NCBI GenBank assembly: GCA_963710275.1
Contig: CAVPZS010000008.1
Coordinates: forward strand, 1,054,001-1,118,000
DNA: 64,000 nucleotides
Source: Rhodoblastus sp963710275
GTDB taxonomy: Bacteria > Pseudomonadota > Alphaproteobacteria > Rhizobiales > Beijerinckiaceae
Direction: 5' to 3'
Part shown: piece by piece, positions 8,920-18,119 of the stretch
Position numbering within the stretch: the first letter of the stretch is position 1
How the letters are laid out: the number at the start of each line of letters is the position of its first letter
Notes under the pieces: model-generated
The model's database searches: none
Seen by the model: only the letters and a program-made list of their open reading frames with translations
What the model was told of the DNA's origin: nothing
Translations under genes and position numbers: made by a program

Positions 8920-10452
8920 TTAAATTCCCAACCCCATCTCCGGTTCGGTGGCCGCCTCCTCGCCGGGTTCCGGAAGATCGGCCCGAATCGGCAGGCGGAC
9001 CAGCGTCACCGTGCAGGGCGCCTGCGCGACGATGCGCGCCGCCACAGGGCCGATGCTGCGGCGGCGCGGCGAGCCGCCGCCGACCACCATCTGGTCGACG
9101 TGGTTTTCGCGGGCGAAATCGACCAGGGCCGCGGCCGGGTCGGCCGCCTCCAGCACATGAGCGGTCACCTGATCGGGAGCGAGGCCGAGGGCGTCGGCCC
9201 ATCGCCTCACTTCGACCAGCCGCCGCACATGGAGATTGCGGCCAAGTTCGTCCTGCGCGGTGTCGATGCGTAGGCGGCTAGACTTGATCACCGTCACGCA
9301 GGCAAGCCGCGCCCCCGGCGCCGTCTGCATGATCCGCCGCGCCATTTCGCAGATTATCTCGGCCAGGGCTGAGTTTTCCGGACTGAGGTCGACCGCCGCC
9401 ATGACGATGGGCGCCGCCGCGCGGCGCGCGGCCATGCTCCGCGCATGGCGCATCGGCGCCAGCTTTTGCGTCCACCAGCGGCGTCGCGCAGTGAACCAGG
9501 AATCCGCCTGGAATTTTTCGGCGCGCTCGGTAAGGCGGATCTGTTCGGGATTGGCCAATTCGAGCGCGAGTTGCGCCGCGGTCGCATAGCGCTTGTCGAC
9601 CTCTGGCTCCAGGCAGTGCAGGATGACTTCCTGCAGCCAGGGCGGACAAGCAGGATTGTAGGAAATCGGCGGCTCCGGATCGCGCCAGAAGCGCTTTTTC
9701 AATCCGGCGATCTTGCGGGGATAGCCAAAGGGCCGCACTCCCGTGAGGAGGTAATACAGCACCACCCCCAATGAAAAGATGTCGCTGCGCGGGTCGCTGC
9801 GGTCGCGCGCGATCTGCTCCGGCGACAGATAGGGCCCGGTGCCGATCGGCACGCGGAACTCCTCCGCCAGCAGGTCCGGCAGCAGGTCGTGCCGCGACAG
9901 GCCGAAATCGATCAAGGCGAATTCGCCGCCCGGCCGCCGCATGATGTTGGACGGCTTGATGTCCAGATGGATGACGTTCTGGCTGTGCAGATCGGCCAGG
10001 GCGTGGGCGACTCCGACGCCGATCTCGACGACTTCCGGCACGGGCAACGGCGCGTCGTCTAGCCGGCCAAGCAGCGACTGCCCTTCGATCAGCTCCATGA
10101 CAATATAGGGTTGAGCGGAAAAATCGCCGGAGGCGAGGAATTTTGGCGCATGCGGGCCGGTCAGCAGGGGCAGGATCATCTGCTCCATCTCGAAGCTGAC
10201 GATCGCGGTGGCGTCGTCGCCGTCCTGGACGATCGGCGCCTTGAGAATGGCGGGGGGCGACATGTCGTCGCGGGTCACCCGCCAGATATGGGCCATGCCG
10301 CCGACATGCAACCGTTCGACCAGCCGAAAGCCGTCGATGACGTCGCCCGAACGCAGGCCTGGGGAAGGATTTTCAATGGAAATGGCGCTGCTCCCTGTCG
10401 GCGCCCACCCTAAAGCACGGGAAAGCCGCGGCAAAGCCTCTGTCGCCCGCAT
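8920..10452 (-). CDS. Serine/threonine protein kinase fused to a universal stress protein (UspA-like) domain
   Basis: A 510-residue two-domain protein. Residues 37-310 form a Hanks-type kinase: Gly-rich loop near 50-53 (HVGGMAHIW), ATP-anchoring Lys71 (ILKAP), catalytic loop HLDIKPSN with Asp164, DFG at 182-184, and the activation segment ending SPEQ. Residues from about 349 (PIVMAAVDLSPENSALAEII) to about 490 (APCTVTLVR) resemble a UspA fold, including the G-G-G-S-x-R-R-R-x-x-G-P-V-A nucleotide loop near its C-terminus. No transmembrane helix is seen, so the kinase is cytosolic. It stands alone and diverges from pfp. Substrates are unknown. Confidence 0.85.
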   Translation of the reverse strand: MRATEALPRLSRALGWAPTGSSAISIENPSPGLRSGDVIDGFRLVERLHVGGMAHIWRVTRDDMSPPAILKAPIVQDGDDATAIVSFEMEQMILPLLTGPHAPKFLASGDFSAQPYIVMELIEGQSLLGRLDDAPLPVPEVVEIGVGVAHALADLHSQNVIHLDIKPSNIMRRPGGEFALIDFGLSRHDLLPDLLAEEFRVPIGTGPYLSPEQIARDRSDPRSDIFSLGVVLYYLLTGVRPFGYPRKIAGLKKRFWRDPEPPISYNPACPPWLQEVILHCLEPEVDKRYATAAQLALELANPEQIRLTERAEKFQADSWFTARRRWWTQKLAPMRHARSMAARRAAAPIVMAAVDLSPENSALAEIICEMARRIMQTAPGARLACVTVIKSSRLRIDTAQDELGRNLHVRRLVEVRRWADALGLAPDQVTAHVLEAADPAAALVDFARENHVDQMVVGGGSPRRRSIGPVAARIVAQAPCTVTLVRLPIRADLPEPGEEAATEPEMGLGI

Positions 10453-10554
10453 ATTGCGCCGAATTCCGGGACCGGCGTCGCAGGCGAAAAACCGGCTTTC
10501 CCTTTCGCGTCCGCCGCTCTAGAACAGCGCATTGTTTTTGCGCGGAGCCTTATA

Positions 10555-11772
10555 ATGACCCCCAAGAAAATTCTCGTCGCCCAGGGAGGCGGCCCCACCG
10601 CGGTCATCAACCAGTCCCTCGCCGGCGTCGTGCTCGAAGCCCGCAAGTTCGCCGGCGTCAGCCGCGTCTATGGCGCCCATCACGGCGTGCGGGGCATCGT
10701 CAACGAGGACTTGCTCGACCTCACCCAGGAAACCAGCCACAACCTGGAAGAGGTTGCGCACACGCCCTCTTCGGCGCTCGGCTCGACCCGCGACAAGCCC
10801 GACGCGAAATATTGCCACGAGATCTTCAAGGTCCTGCAGGCGCATGAAATCGGCGCCTTCTTTTACATCGGCGGCAATGATTCCTCCGACACCGTACGCA
10901 TCGTCGCCGAAGAGGCGATCAAGGCCAATTACCCGCTGCGCTGCATCCACATCCCCAAGACCATCGACAATGATCTCGTCGGAAACGACCACACGCCGGG
11001 ATTTCCCTCCGCCGCGCGTTTCGTCGCTCAGGCCTTCGCCGGCGCCAATCTCGACAACGCGGCCCTGCCGGGCGTCTATTGCGCCGTGGTGATGGGCCGT
11101 CACGCCGGCTTCCTGACCGCCGCTTCGGCGCTCGGCAAGAAGTTTCCCGATGACGGGCCGCACCTGATCTATGTGCCGGAGCGGGTTTTCGACATCGACA
11201 AGTTCCTCGGCGACGTCAAGGCGACCTACGATCGCTACGGCCGCTGCGTAATTGCGGCGTCCGAAGGCATCCACGACGCCACCGGCGCGCCGATCATCAC
11301 CAAGCTGGCCCAGCAGGTCGAGCATGACGCTCATGGCAATGTCCAGCTTTCCGGCACGGGCGCCCTGGCCGACCTGCTCTGCGAGGAAATCAAGTCCAAG
11401 CTCGGCATCAAGCGCGTGCGTGGCGACACCTTCGGTTATCTGCAACGTTCCTTCATCGGCTGCGTCTCCGACGTGGACCAGCGCGAGGCGCGCGAAGTCG
11501 GTGAAAAAGCGGTGCAATTCGCCATGTGGGGCGACCGCAACGGCTCGGTGGCGATCAAGCGCATCGGCTATTATTCGGTCGACTACGAATTGATCCCGCT
11601 GGAGGCGGTAGCCGGCAAGACCCGGGTGATGGAGGACGAGTTCATCGCCCCCTGCGGCACCGACGTCACCGACGCCTTTCGCCTCTATCTGCGGCCGCTG
11701 CTCGGCTCGCGCATGCCCGACGCCTTCCGTTTGCGCCCCAACAGGGTCGAAAAGGTGCTGAACAAGGCTTGA
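10555..11772 (+). CDS. pfp: 6-phosphofructokinase, pyrophosphate-dependent type
   Basis: Phosphorylates fructose 6-phosphate in glycolysis (reversible with PPi). 405 residues. Family motifs: GGGPTAVINQ (11-20), GGNDSSDT, PKTIDND at 134-140 and MGRHAGF. A Lys in the P-K-T-I-D-N-D motif, in place of the Gly of ATP-dependent enzymes, is the accepted marker of PPi use; the 405-residue length also fits the long PPi-dependent group. The start ATG matches the conserved N-terminus KKILVAQGGGP. The gene is monocistronic as far as can be seen. Confidence 0.88.
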   Translation: MTPKKILVAQGGGPTAVINQSLAGVVLEARKFAGVSRVYGAHHGVRGIVNEDLLDLTQETSHNLEEVAHTPSSALGSTRDKPDAKYCHEIFKVLQAHEIGAFFYIGGNDSSDTVRIVAEEAIKANYPLRCIHIPKTIDNDLVGNDHTPGFPSAARFVAQAFAGANLDNAALPGVYCAVVMGRHAGFLTAASALGKKFPDDGPHLIYVPERVFDIDKFLGDVKATYDRYGRCVIAASEGIHDATGAPIITKLAQQVEHDAHGNVQLSGTGALADLLCEEIKSKLGIKRVRGDTFGYLQRSFIGCVSDVDQREAREVGEKAVQFAMWGDRNGSVAIKRIGYYSVDYELIPLEAVAGKTRVMEDEFIAPCGTDVTDAFRLYLRPLLGSRMPDAFRLRPNRVEKVLNKA

Positions 11773-12003
11773 GCGGCGCCCCGGACGCCCGCTCGAAGGC
11801 GTGGCCGCCGAATTTCTTGTAGGCGCGCGCCCCCTTGCCGCGCTATAGAGCCACCTCGTTTGAACAGCCGCAGGACCGCGCCAGCGCGATCCTGTGAGCC
11901 CCCTGACCGGCGCTCATTCGCTCTTGCCGGATAAAGCATTGGGGCGACGAAGTTTTCGAGCCATCCGCGAGGATGTCTGGAAATTTCTCGCATGGAGAAA
12001 ATT

Positions 12004-12990
12004 ATGACAAGCAAAAAGGCCTTCATTACCGGCGTCACTGGCCAGGACGGCGCCTATCTTTCCCGTTTGCTGTTGGAAAAAGGTTATGAAGTTCATGGCC
12101 TTCTGAGGCGCAGCGCCTCATCCGACGTCGTCGGCGAGAGATTGCGCTGGCTCGGCGTCGACGGCCGAATCGAATTGCACGACGGCAATCTTTCCGACAT
12201 TTCCAGCCTGATTCGCATCATCGGCGATATCGCCCCCGACGAAGTCTATAATCTGGCTGCGCAATCCTTCGTCAAATCCTCGTGGCAGCAACCGATTCTC
12301 ACCGGCGCCGTCACGGGTATGGGCGCCACCCACATGCTGGAGGCTGTCCGGCTGGCCGCGCCCAAGGCGCGCTTTTATCAGGCGTCCTCCTCTGAAATGT
12401 ACGGGTTGATCCAGGAAAGGGTGCAATCGGAAAAGACCCCCTTCTATCCCCGCTCGCCCTATGCCGTGGCGAAACTTTACGCGCACTGGATGACGGTGAA
12501 TTACCGCGAGAGCTTTGGCATGCATGCCTCCAACGGCATCCTGTTCAATCATAAATCGCCCCTGCGCGGCATCGAATTCGTGACCCGGAAGATCACAGAC
12601 GGCGTCGCCCGCATCCATCTCGGCCTGACCGACAAGCTCGCCCTGGGCAATCTCGACGCCTGCCGCGACTGGGGCCACGCCCGCGACTATGTCGAGGCCA
12701 TGTGGCTGATGCTGCAGCAGGACAAGCCCGACGACTACGTGGTCGCCACGGGACGCACGTCTTCGGTCAAGGAGTTCTGCCGTCTCGCCTTCGCCCATGT
12801 CGGCCTCAAGCCGGAAGACCACATCGTGGTCGATCAGCGCTACATGCGTCCCGCGGAAGTCGACGTCCTGCTCGGCGACCCGACCAAGGCCAAGGAAAAG
12901 CTCGGCTGGACTGCGGCGACTGCGCTCGAAGGTCTGGTCGCCGAAATGGTCGACGCCGACATCGCGCGATGGAGCGACCGGACGCGATGA
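12004..12990 (+). CDS. gmd: GDP-mannose 4,6-dehydratase
   Basis: Extended SDR enzyme converting GDP-D-mannose to GDP-4-keto-6-deoxy-D-mannose. 328 residues. Rossmann motif TGVTGQDGAYLSRLL near the N-terminus; the catalytic Ser in the ASSSEMYG block and the YAVAKLY (YxxxK) pair are intact; the Gmd-specific FNHKSPLRG loop is present. The ATG at 12004 has a GGAG six bases upstream; an in-frame ATG four codons earlier overlaps that site and is rejected. The stop overlaps the next gene (rmd) by 4 bases, so the two steps are translationally coupled. Confidence 0.92.
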   Translation: MTSKKAFITGVTGQDGAYLSRLLLEKGYEVHGLLRRSASSDVVGERLRWLGVDGRIELHDGNLSDISSLIRIIGDIAPDEVYNLAAQSFVKSSWQQPILTGAVTGMGATHMLEAVRLAAPKARFYQASSSEMYGLIQERVQSEKTPFYPRSPYAVAKLYAHWMTVNYRESFGMHASNGILFNHKSPLRGIEFVTRKITDGVARIHLGLTDKLALGNLDACRDWGHARDYVEAMWLMLQQDKPDDYVVATGRTSSVKEFCRLAFAHVGLKPEDHIVVDQRYMRPAEVDVLLGDPTKAKEKLGWTAATALEGLVAEMVDADIARWSDRTR

Positions 12991-13976
12991 CGGCAGCGAC
13001 GCCAGAAAGACGCATTCTCATCACCGGCGCCGCCGGCTTCGTCGGCCCGCATCTGGTTTCAGCGATCAAGCGTCTTTGCGGCGACGGCGTCGCCCTCCTG
13101 CCGACCAGCGCGCAGGGCGACGTCCACCCTGTGCTAGGATCAACGGCGCCGCTGGACATTACTGACGCCGAAGCCTGCCGCGCGCTGATCGGCGACTGGC
13201 GTCCGACGCATCTCGTCAATCTGGCGGGCGTCGCAGCGCCAGGGGTCGCGGCAAAAGCGCCCGACCGCACCTGGGCCATTCATCTCCAGGGCGTGCGCAA
13301 CCTTGCCGAAGCCATTCTCGGGCGCGCGCCGGGGTGCCGGTTGATCCAGGTCGGATCGGGACTGGTTTACGGGAAAAGCGCCAATTCAGGCGCGGCGCTC
13401 GACGAGCGGGCGGTGCTGGCGCCGCTCGACCACTATGCGGCGAGCAAAGCCGCCGGCGACCTGGCGCTCGGCGTCTACATCCGCCAGGGCTTGAAATGCA
13501 TCAGGCTCCGTCCGTTCAATCATTCCGGCCCCGGGCAAAGCGAAGACTTCGTCATTCCCGCCTTCGCCATGCAGATCGCCAGGATCGAAGCCGGACTGGC
13601 GGCGCCCGTCGTCCGGGTCGGCAATCTGGACGCCGCGCGCGACATTCTTGACGTGGCCGACGTCGCGGAAGCCTATGCCCTGGCTATCAGGGACTTCGAG
13701 CGCGCCGAACCCGACGCGATCTTCAACATCGCCGCCGGAAAAGCCGTCAAGATCGAGGATATTTTGACCGGATTGCTGGCGCTCTCCAGGGCGGCCATCA
13801 CGGTGGAGCACGATCCCTCGCGCAATCGTCCCAGCGACATCCCCCTGATCATTGGAGACGCAGGGAAATTTCAATCCTGCTTCGGATGGTCGCCGAGTTT
13901 TACCGTTCGACAGACCTTGGAACATGTCTTGACGGATTGTCGCAACCGCATTTCGGCGACCGCGTCTGCCTTTTGA
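12987..13976 (+). CDS. rmd: GDP-4-keto-6-deoxy-D-mannose reductase-like NAD-dependent epimerase/dehydratase
   Basis: Extended SDR protein of 329 residues: ITGAAGFVGPHL Rossmann motif at the N-terminus, VGSGLVYG serine block, and YAASKAAGD (YxxxK). Together with the coupled gmd, the expected reaction is 4-keto reduction giving GDP-D-rhamnose (or its C4 epimer, GDP-6-deoxy-D-talose). The pairing and the RLRPFNHSGPGQ motif, shared with Rmd-type reductases, support Rmd over other SDRs, but product stereochemistry cannot be read from sequence. Overlaps gmd by 4 bases. Confidence 0.82.
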   Translation: MTAATPERRILITGAAGFVGPHLVSAIKRLCGDGVALLPTSAQGDVHPVLGSTAPLDITDAEACRALIGDWRPTHLVNLAGVAAPGVAAKAPDRTWAIHLQGVRNLAEAILGRAPGCRLIQVGSGLVYGKSANSGAALDERAVLAPLDHYAASKAAGDLALGVYIRQGLKCIRLRPFNHSGPGQSEDFVIPAFAMQIARIEAGLAAPVVRVGNLDAARDILDVADVAEAYALAIRDFERAEPDAIFNIAAGKAVKIEDILTGLLALSRAAITVEHDPSRNRPSDIPLIIGDAGKFQSCFGWSPSFTVRQTLEHVLTDCRNRISATASAF

Positions 13977-14032
13977 GTATTTCATCAAAAGAGACACAAA
14001 CAAGCTTGCGAGAAAAACGAGAGCCTGCCGAG

Positions 14033-15412
14033 ATGATTTATTACGACATCACTGATCTCATATCTTATTTTTCCAGTCGCTCCCATGTTACAGGCATTCA
14101 ACGCGTAACTCTGACGATCATCAGGGAATTCATAGCTTTAGCAGAAATAAACGACGACCTGCGCTTGATGGTCTTCCATAAGGCTTCAAAAAAGCCGATG
14201 ACGACCAGCGCCGACTTCTTCAAGCAAGAAGATATTTCAGGCGAAATGATTTGCAGCCATTTCGGCCTGGCGAGCGCCAGGAAGTCGGACGCGCTCAGTG
14301 AGTATGTGGAGCGGCGTTACGCCAGAAAGTGGTTGTCGAGCTTCCACTGCAAGCGGCTGCAACTGAAGAACTGGCTGACGCGCGGGCGCACATTCCGATC
14401 CAAAGGGATTTTGCAGAGCCACGCCGACCCGCGGGTTGAAAGCAAAGCCGTGTGGAAAAGCGCGCATTTCGAAACCGGCTCGGTTATTTACATCTCGGGA
14501 ACGACCTGGGCGAACGTTGAATATCTTCAGTCGCTCGCTCGCTGGCGCGCCGAACACAAGATCAAATTCGTTCAACTGGTTTACGATCTGATTCCCGTCA
14601 TGCACTCTGAATTCATGCCAAACAGCATTTCATTCATGTTCGAAGACTGGTTGCTGGAACTGAACAAGACCGCGGACATGATCCTGACCAATGCTCAGAC
14701 CACGCAACGCGATCTTGTCGCTTTTGCCGAGCAGGCAAAACTGCCTGCTTACACGTCAATTCGTGTTGTTCCATTGGCCCACGAGTTTGTCGGGTCGCGA
14801 CAAAGCGCGGAACTGCCGGCGCTGGGCGCGAACGCCCGCTACGCAAAAATCAGGACGCCAGTGCTGCAGGCGGCGCGGCTGCCCTACGTCCTGTGCGTCG
14901 GCACCCTCGAAATTCGCAAGAATAATTGGGGCGTCGCGCAGGTTTGGGAAAAGCTCGGCAACAAGCTGGGCTACGAACTGCCGCGCCTGATTTTCGCTGG
15001 CCGAAAGGGTTGGCACAATGAAGAGTTTCATGCCTTGCTGGAGAGAACCGACAATCTCGGCGGCTATGTTGTGACGCTTGACGATGTCAGTGACGACGAA
15101 CTTTCTTATTTATATAAAAATTGCCTATTCAGTATTTTTCCGAGTTTCGCTGAAGGTTGGGGGCTTCCCATTGGCGAATCCCTCTGGTTTGGCCGTCCCG
15201 TCATTACTTCCAGCGTCAGCTCCATGCCGGAAGTCGCCGGCCGCTATGCGGATTACATTGATCCGTACGACTTGACGTCGCTGGAAAAGGGCGTCGTCAA
15301 AATGTTGGACAAAAACTACAGGGAAGCGCGGGCGGAAGAGATTAAATCGATGCCCCTGCGCACGTGGAAAGACGTCGCCAAGGACATTTGGGAAGCGCTG
15401 CACTCAATCTGA
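14033..15412 (+). CDS. Glycosyltransferase family 4, first of a tandem pair
   Basis: About 459 residues starting MIYYDITDLISYF. The C-terminal half has the GT-B/GT4 features: LCVGTLEIRKNNWGV, RLIFAGRKGWHNEEF, DELSYLYKNCLFSIFPSFAEGWGLPIGESLWFGRPVITSS, where the E-x-x-x-G-x-P-x-x-E element binds the nucleotide sugar. The N-terminal VTGIQRVTLT is shared by a subfamily with the same MIYYD opening. It follows gmd-rmd on the same strand, so GDP-D-rhamnose or a related GDP-sugar is a likely donor (inference). It is a clear paralogue of the next gene. Confidence 0.85.
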   Translation: MIYYDITDLISYFSSRSHVTGIQRVTLTIIREFIALAEINDDLRLMVFHKASKKPMTTSADFFKQEDISGEMICSHFGLASARKSDALSEYVERRYARKWLSSFHCKRLQLKNWLTRGRTFRSKGILQSHADPRVESKAVWKSAHFETGSVIYISGTTWANVEYLQSLARWRAEHKIKFVQLVYDLIPVMHSEFMPNSISFMFEDWLLELNKTADMILTNAQTTQRDLVAFAEQAKLPAYTSIRVVPLAHEFVGSRQSAELPALGANARYAKIRTPVLQAARLPYVLCVGTLEIRKNNWGVAQVWEKLGNKLGYELPRLIFAGRKGWHNEEFHALLERTDNLGGYVVTLDDVSDDELSYLYKNCLFSIFPSFAEGWGLPIGESLWFGRPVITSSVSSMPEVAGRYADYIDPYDLTSLEKGVVKMLDKNYREARAEEIKSMPLRTWKDVAKDIWEALHSI

Positions 15413-15486
15413 CGAAGGCTGTTCCCAGACGAACAGATCGACACGATCGCATTTTGGAAATGAGCCGGCACGGTTTAAAGAAGCTC

Positions 15487-16923
15487 ATGATCTATTATGA
15501 CATCACCGATCTCCTCGACCATTTCCGCCGCTGCCTGCGGGTCGGGGGAATCGCGCGCGTCTCGACCGTGACCGTCGCCCATTTCGCGGAGATTGCGCAA
15601 AAGGGCGAGTATCGCCTCATCGCCTGGCATCCAGGCCTTAAAAAGACCGTCGTCGCCGATCCCGCGACCTTTCCCCGAAACACCGTCTCTGGCCCGGAAT
15701 TCAGCGCCTATTTCGGCTTGCGCTTCAAGGGGCCGCACCCGCTCGACGCCTATGTAGCGGCGCGTTACCACTCGCGCCTGTTACGTTTCCTGCACAAGAT
15801 CCGTCTGACCATCGCCAACGCGCTATCTCATGGCGAGACCTTTCGCCGCAAGGGCCTCGGCGAGGTGTCGGCAAGTGGCAGGAGCGCCGCCAAGGCCGTC
15901 TGGCGCGATCCCGAATTCGCGACCGGCGATATCGTGCTGATATCTGGCGGCACTCGCGGAAACTGGAAATTTTTGTCCTTCCTGGAACAGGCGCGCAAGG
16001 ACAAAGGGATCCGGCTGGCGCAGACGCTCTATGACGTCGTTCCCTTGAGCGATCCCGCATTCTACCTGCAGGGCCACCCCTTCCTGTTCGCGGATTGGCT
16101 GACGCGCATCAACAGGTTCGTCGACCTGATCATCGCCTGTTCAAATCAGACCGCCCGGGATTTCGTTAGCGAGATCGAGCGGCGGGGCGAGAAACCGGCC
16201 CCCGTGCGCGTCGTGACGCTGGCGCATGAGTTCCTCGAAGGCGCGCCCGCGCCGTCGCGCATCCGGACGCCGGTTTACGAACAGGTCTCGACACCCGTCC
16301 TGCTGGCGGCGCGCCTGCCCTATGTCCTATGCGTCGGCACGCGCGAGATCAGAAAGAACCATCTCGGCCTCGCGCGGGTCTGGGAGCGGCTACGGCAAAA
16401 CAACGACCTGAAGCTTCCCCGTTTGATCTTCGCCGGGCGTCCGGGCTGGATGAACTGGGAGTTCGACCGCTTCCTGCAACGCACGCAAAATGTCGGCGAC
16501 AGCATCCAGCTTGTGGAAAGCCCGACAGACGACGAAATGGCCTATCTCTACAAGAATTGTCTTTTCAGCGTCTTCCCGAGCTTTTGCGAGGGCTGGGGAC
16601 TGCCTGTCGGCGAAAGCCTGTGGTTTGGGCGCCCGGTCATCACGTCAAGTTGCAGTTCGATGCCGGAAGTGGCAGCCGACTATGCCGATTACGCCGACCC
16701 CTACGATCTCGAATCCCTGCTGGCCGCCATAGAGCGCATGCTCGATCCGGCCTACCGGCAAACCCGCATCGATGTGATCCGCGGCATGAAGAAACGCACC
16801 TGGAAGGATTATTCCGACGATCTATGGCGAGAATTGCAAACGGCGCATGGATACGTTGAAGGAAACAGCCGGCGGACAAAGCGACAACCAGAAAGCTTAA
16901 CCGAAAGCCAGGTATCGACGTAA
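15487..16923 (+). CDS. Glycosyltransferase family 4, second of a tandem pair
   Basis: About 478 residues, beginning MIYYDITDLLDHF, which aligns with the start of the preceding paralogue and decides the start here (an in-frame ATG nine codons upstream is less likely). The C-terminal block PYVLCVGTREIRKNHLGLARVWERL through CEGWGLPVGESLWFGRPVITSSCSSMPEVA is nearly the same as in the first copy. The N-terminal acceptor domain diverges more (GGIARV replaces TGIQRV), as expected if the two act on different acceptors or make different linkages. It carries a C-terminal extension of roughly 20 charged residues. Confidence 0.85.
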   Translation: MIYYDITDLLDHFRRCLRVGGIARVSTVTVAHFAEIAQKGEYRLIAWHPGLKKTVVADPATFPRNTVSGPEFSAYFGLRFKGPHPLDAYVAARYHSRLLRFLHKIRLTIANALSHGETFRRKGLGEVSASGRSAAKAVWRDPEFATGDIVLISGGTRGNWKFLSFLEQARKDKGIRLAQTLYDVVPLSDPAFYLQGHPFLFADWLTRINRFVDLIIACSNQTARDFVSEIERRGEKPAPVRVVTLAHEFLEGAPAPSRIRTPVYEQVSTPVLLAARLPYVLCVGTREIRKNHLGLARVWERLRQNNDLKLPRLIFAGRPGWMNWEFDRFLQRTQNVGDSIQLVESPTDDEMAYLYKNCLFSVFPSFCEGWGLPVGESLWFGRPVITSSCSSMPEVAADYADYADPYDLESLLAAIERMLDPAYRQTRIDVIRGMKKRTWKDYSDDLWRELQTAHGYVEGNSRRTKRQPESLTESQVST

Positions 16924-17895
16924 TTTTCGGCCGAGTTTTAGGGGCAGGCGTTTCGTGCGCCACCAAAGAGATTGTTGCAATTTTTCCAGCCGCTCCCGTT
17001 CGGTTTCCAGCCGCACCTGTTCGGCTTCCAGCCGCTCCCGTTCGGCCTCCAGCCGCTCCCTCTCGGCAACATTTTGCAAAAACTGCGACCTGTCAAAAGG
17101 CCCTTCAAGCATTGTCCGCAAAGACGCCACCTCCAAGGTAATGGCGTCAGGCTGCGAAGGTGATCTGATGTTCTCGATAAGGCAATCAAATTCCGTCGTA
17201 GCAATCGGCTCCAAATTAAGATCCTGCAACGACAACAACTCTGGCAAATAATAAAATCCCATTTTCCATCCGGCTCCCTTCGAAATTTCATCATAACGCT
17301 GCATCTTCGCTATTCTCTGAGATATATTTCTTACAATCGTGTCAAGATGAATAAAATACGCATGTTCCGGAGCAAAGACATACTTTCCGACTGAAAGGCC
17401 AGGAGTGTGTATTTTGTCGATGTATTCCACGTCTCTATGTCGATAAAAACGCATTTGAGCATTAAGAAAGTCCGGCCGCTCGACGCTCCAATAATACGGC
17501 CACATCCTGATATATTTAATATCGCCCGCTTGCCGAAAAACATCCCTGCGAGAAACCGCACAGACCGATGCTTTTAGATTTACGCCCTCGCTAGCTATCC
17601 AATTCAGTAGGTCCAAGGATGGAAATTCGTCATCGTCCAAACGCAATGCCCATTCGCATTCCATGAATTTGGATGCGTATTCAATCATCCCACATTCCAC
17701 AAAATCACTTTGAGGGGAGAACTCGACAAAACTTGCTCCCTCACTCCGAAGCACATCAATGGTTCCATCTTGGCTTCTTGTATCGACGACATATAATGGT
17801 TCAATGCCAATTTTACGATATGCGGCAAGAAACGGCAAAATTCTGTCTGCACTATCGCGAGTCGGAACAAATATATTGAACGTCGGCTTCGCCAT
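16897..17895 (-). CDS. Glycosyltransferase family 2 with C-terminal heptad-repeat coiled coil
   Basis: About 332 residues. The N-terminal half (NIFVPTRDSADRILPFLAAYRKIG, VVDTRSQDGTIDVL, WALRLDDDEFPSL) has GT-A/GT2 features, with a DDD metal/nucleotide motif. From about residue 274 there are four near-identical 7-residue units of the type ERERLEA, a strongly charged coiled coil, then a basic tail WWRTKRLPLKLGRKLRRY. The ATG at 17895 has an AAAGGA about eight bases upstream. The gene is visibly more AT-rich than its neighbours, and it overlaps the end of the GT4 gene tail-to-tail by 27 bases. Transfer from another genome is possible. Confidence 0.78.
   Translation of the reverse strand: MAKPTFNIFVPTRDSADRILPFLAAYRKIGIEPLYVVDTRSQDGTIDVLRSEGASFVEFSPQSDFVECGMIEYASKFMECEWALRLDDDEFPSLDLLNWIASEGVNLKASVCAVSRRDVFRQAGDIKYIRMWPYYWSVERPDFLNAQMRFYRHRDVEYIDKIHTPGLSVGKYVFAPEHAYFIHLDTIVRNISQRIAKMQRYDEISKGAGWKMGFYYLPELLSLQDLNLEPIATTEFDCLIENIRSPSQPDAITLEVASLRTMLEGPFDRSQFLQNVAERERLEAERERLEAEQVRLETERERLEKLQQSLWWRTKRLPLKLGRKLRRYLAFG
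16986..17069. repeat. Four tandem 21-bp repeats inside the GT2 gene
   Basis: Four copies beginning CCAGCCGC at 16986, 17007, 17028 and 17049, with a strict 21-bp period and a few substitutions. Each unit encodes seven residues of the charged coiled coil on the minus strand. In-frame heptad units of this kind can change copy number by slippage without breaking the frame. Confidence 0.9.
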
Positions 17896-18119
17896 ACTGG
17901 ACGATCCTTTCAAAAGCAGGAATTGAGCTTAATCGTCCACACTGCAATGCGCAATCTTCATTGTAAACAAGAGATTACCCGCCAGTGTTCAAGTCCGGGA
18001 ATGGAGCTTGACGGCTCATCGGGAACGCCTTGAGTGACTTTGACGCCAGAGCGAATTGTACCTATTGATCGGCGCAGACTCCTGGGGCTGGCAATTCGCA
18101 GATTGAGCCGACAACGCGC

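Noticed and set aside
16986..17069. Tandem 21-bp repeats considered as a CRISPR or satellite
   Set aside because: There are no spacers, the period equals seven codons, and the repeats encode in-frame coiled-coil heptads.
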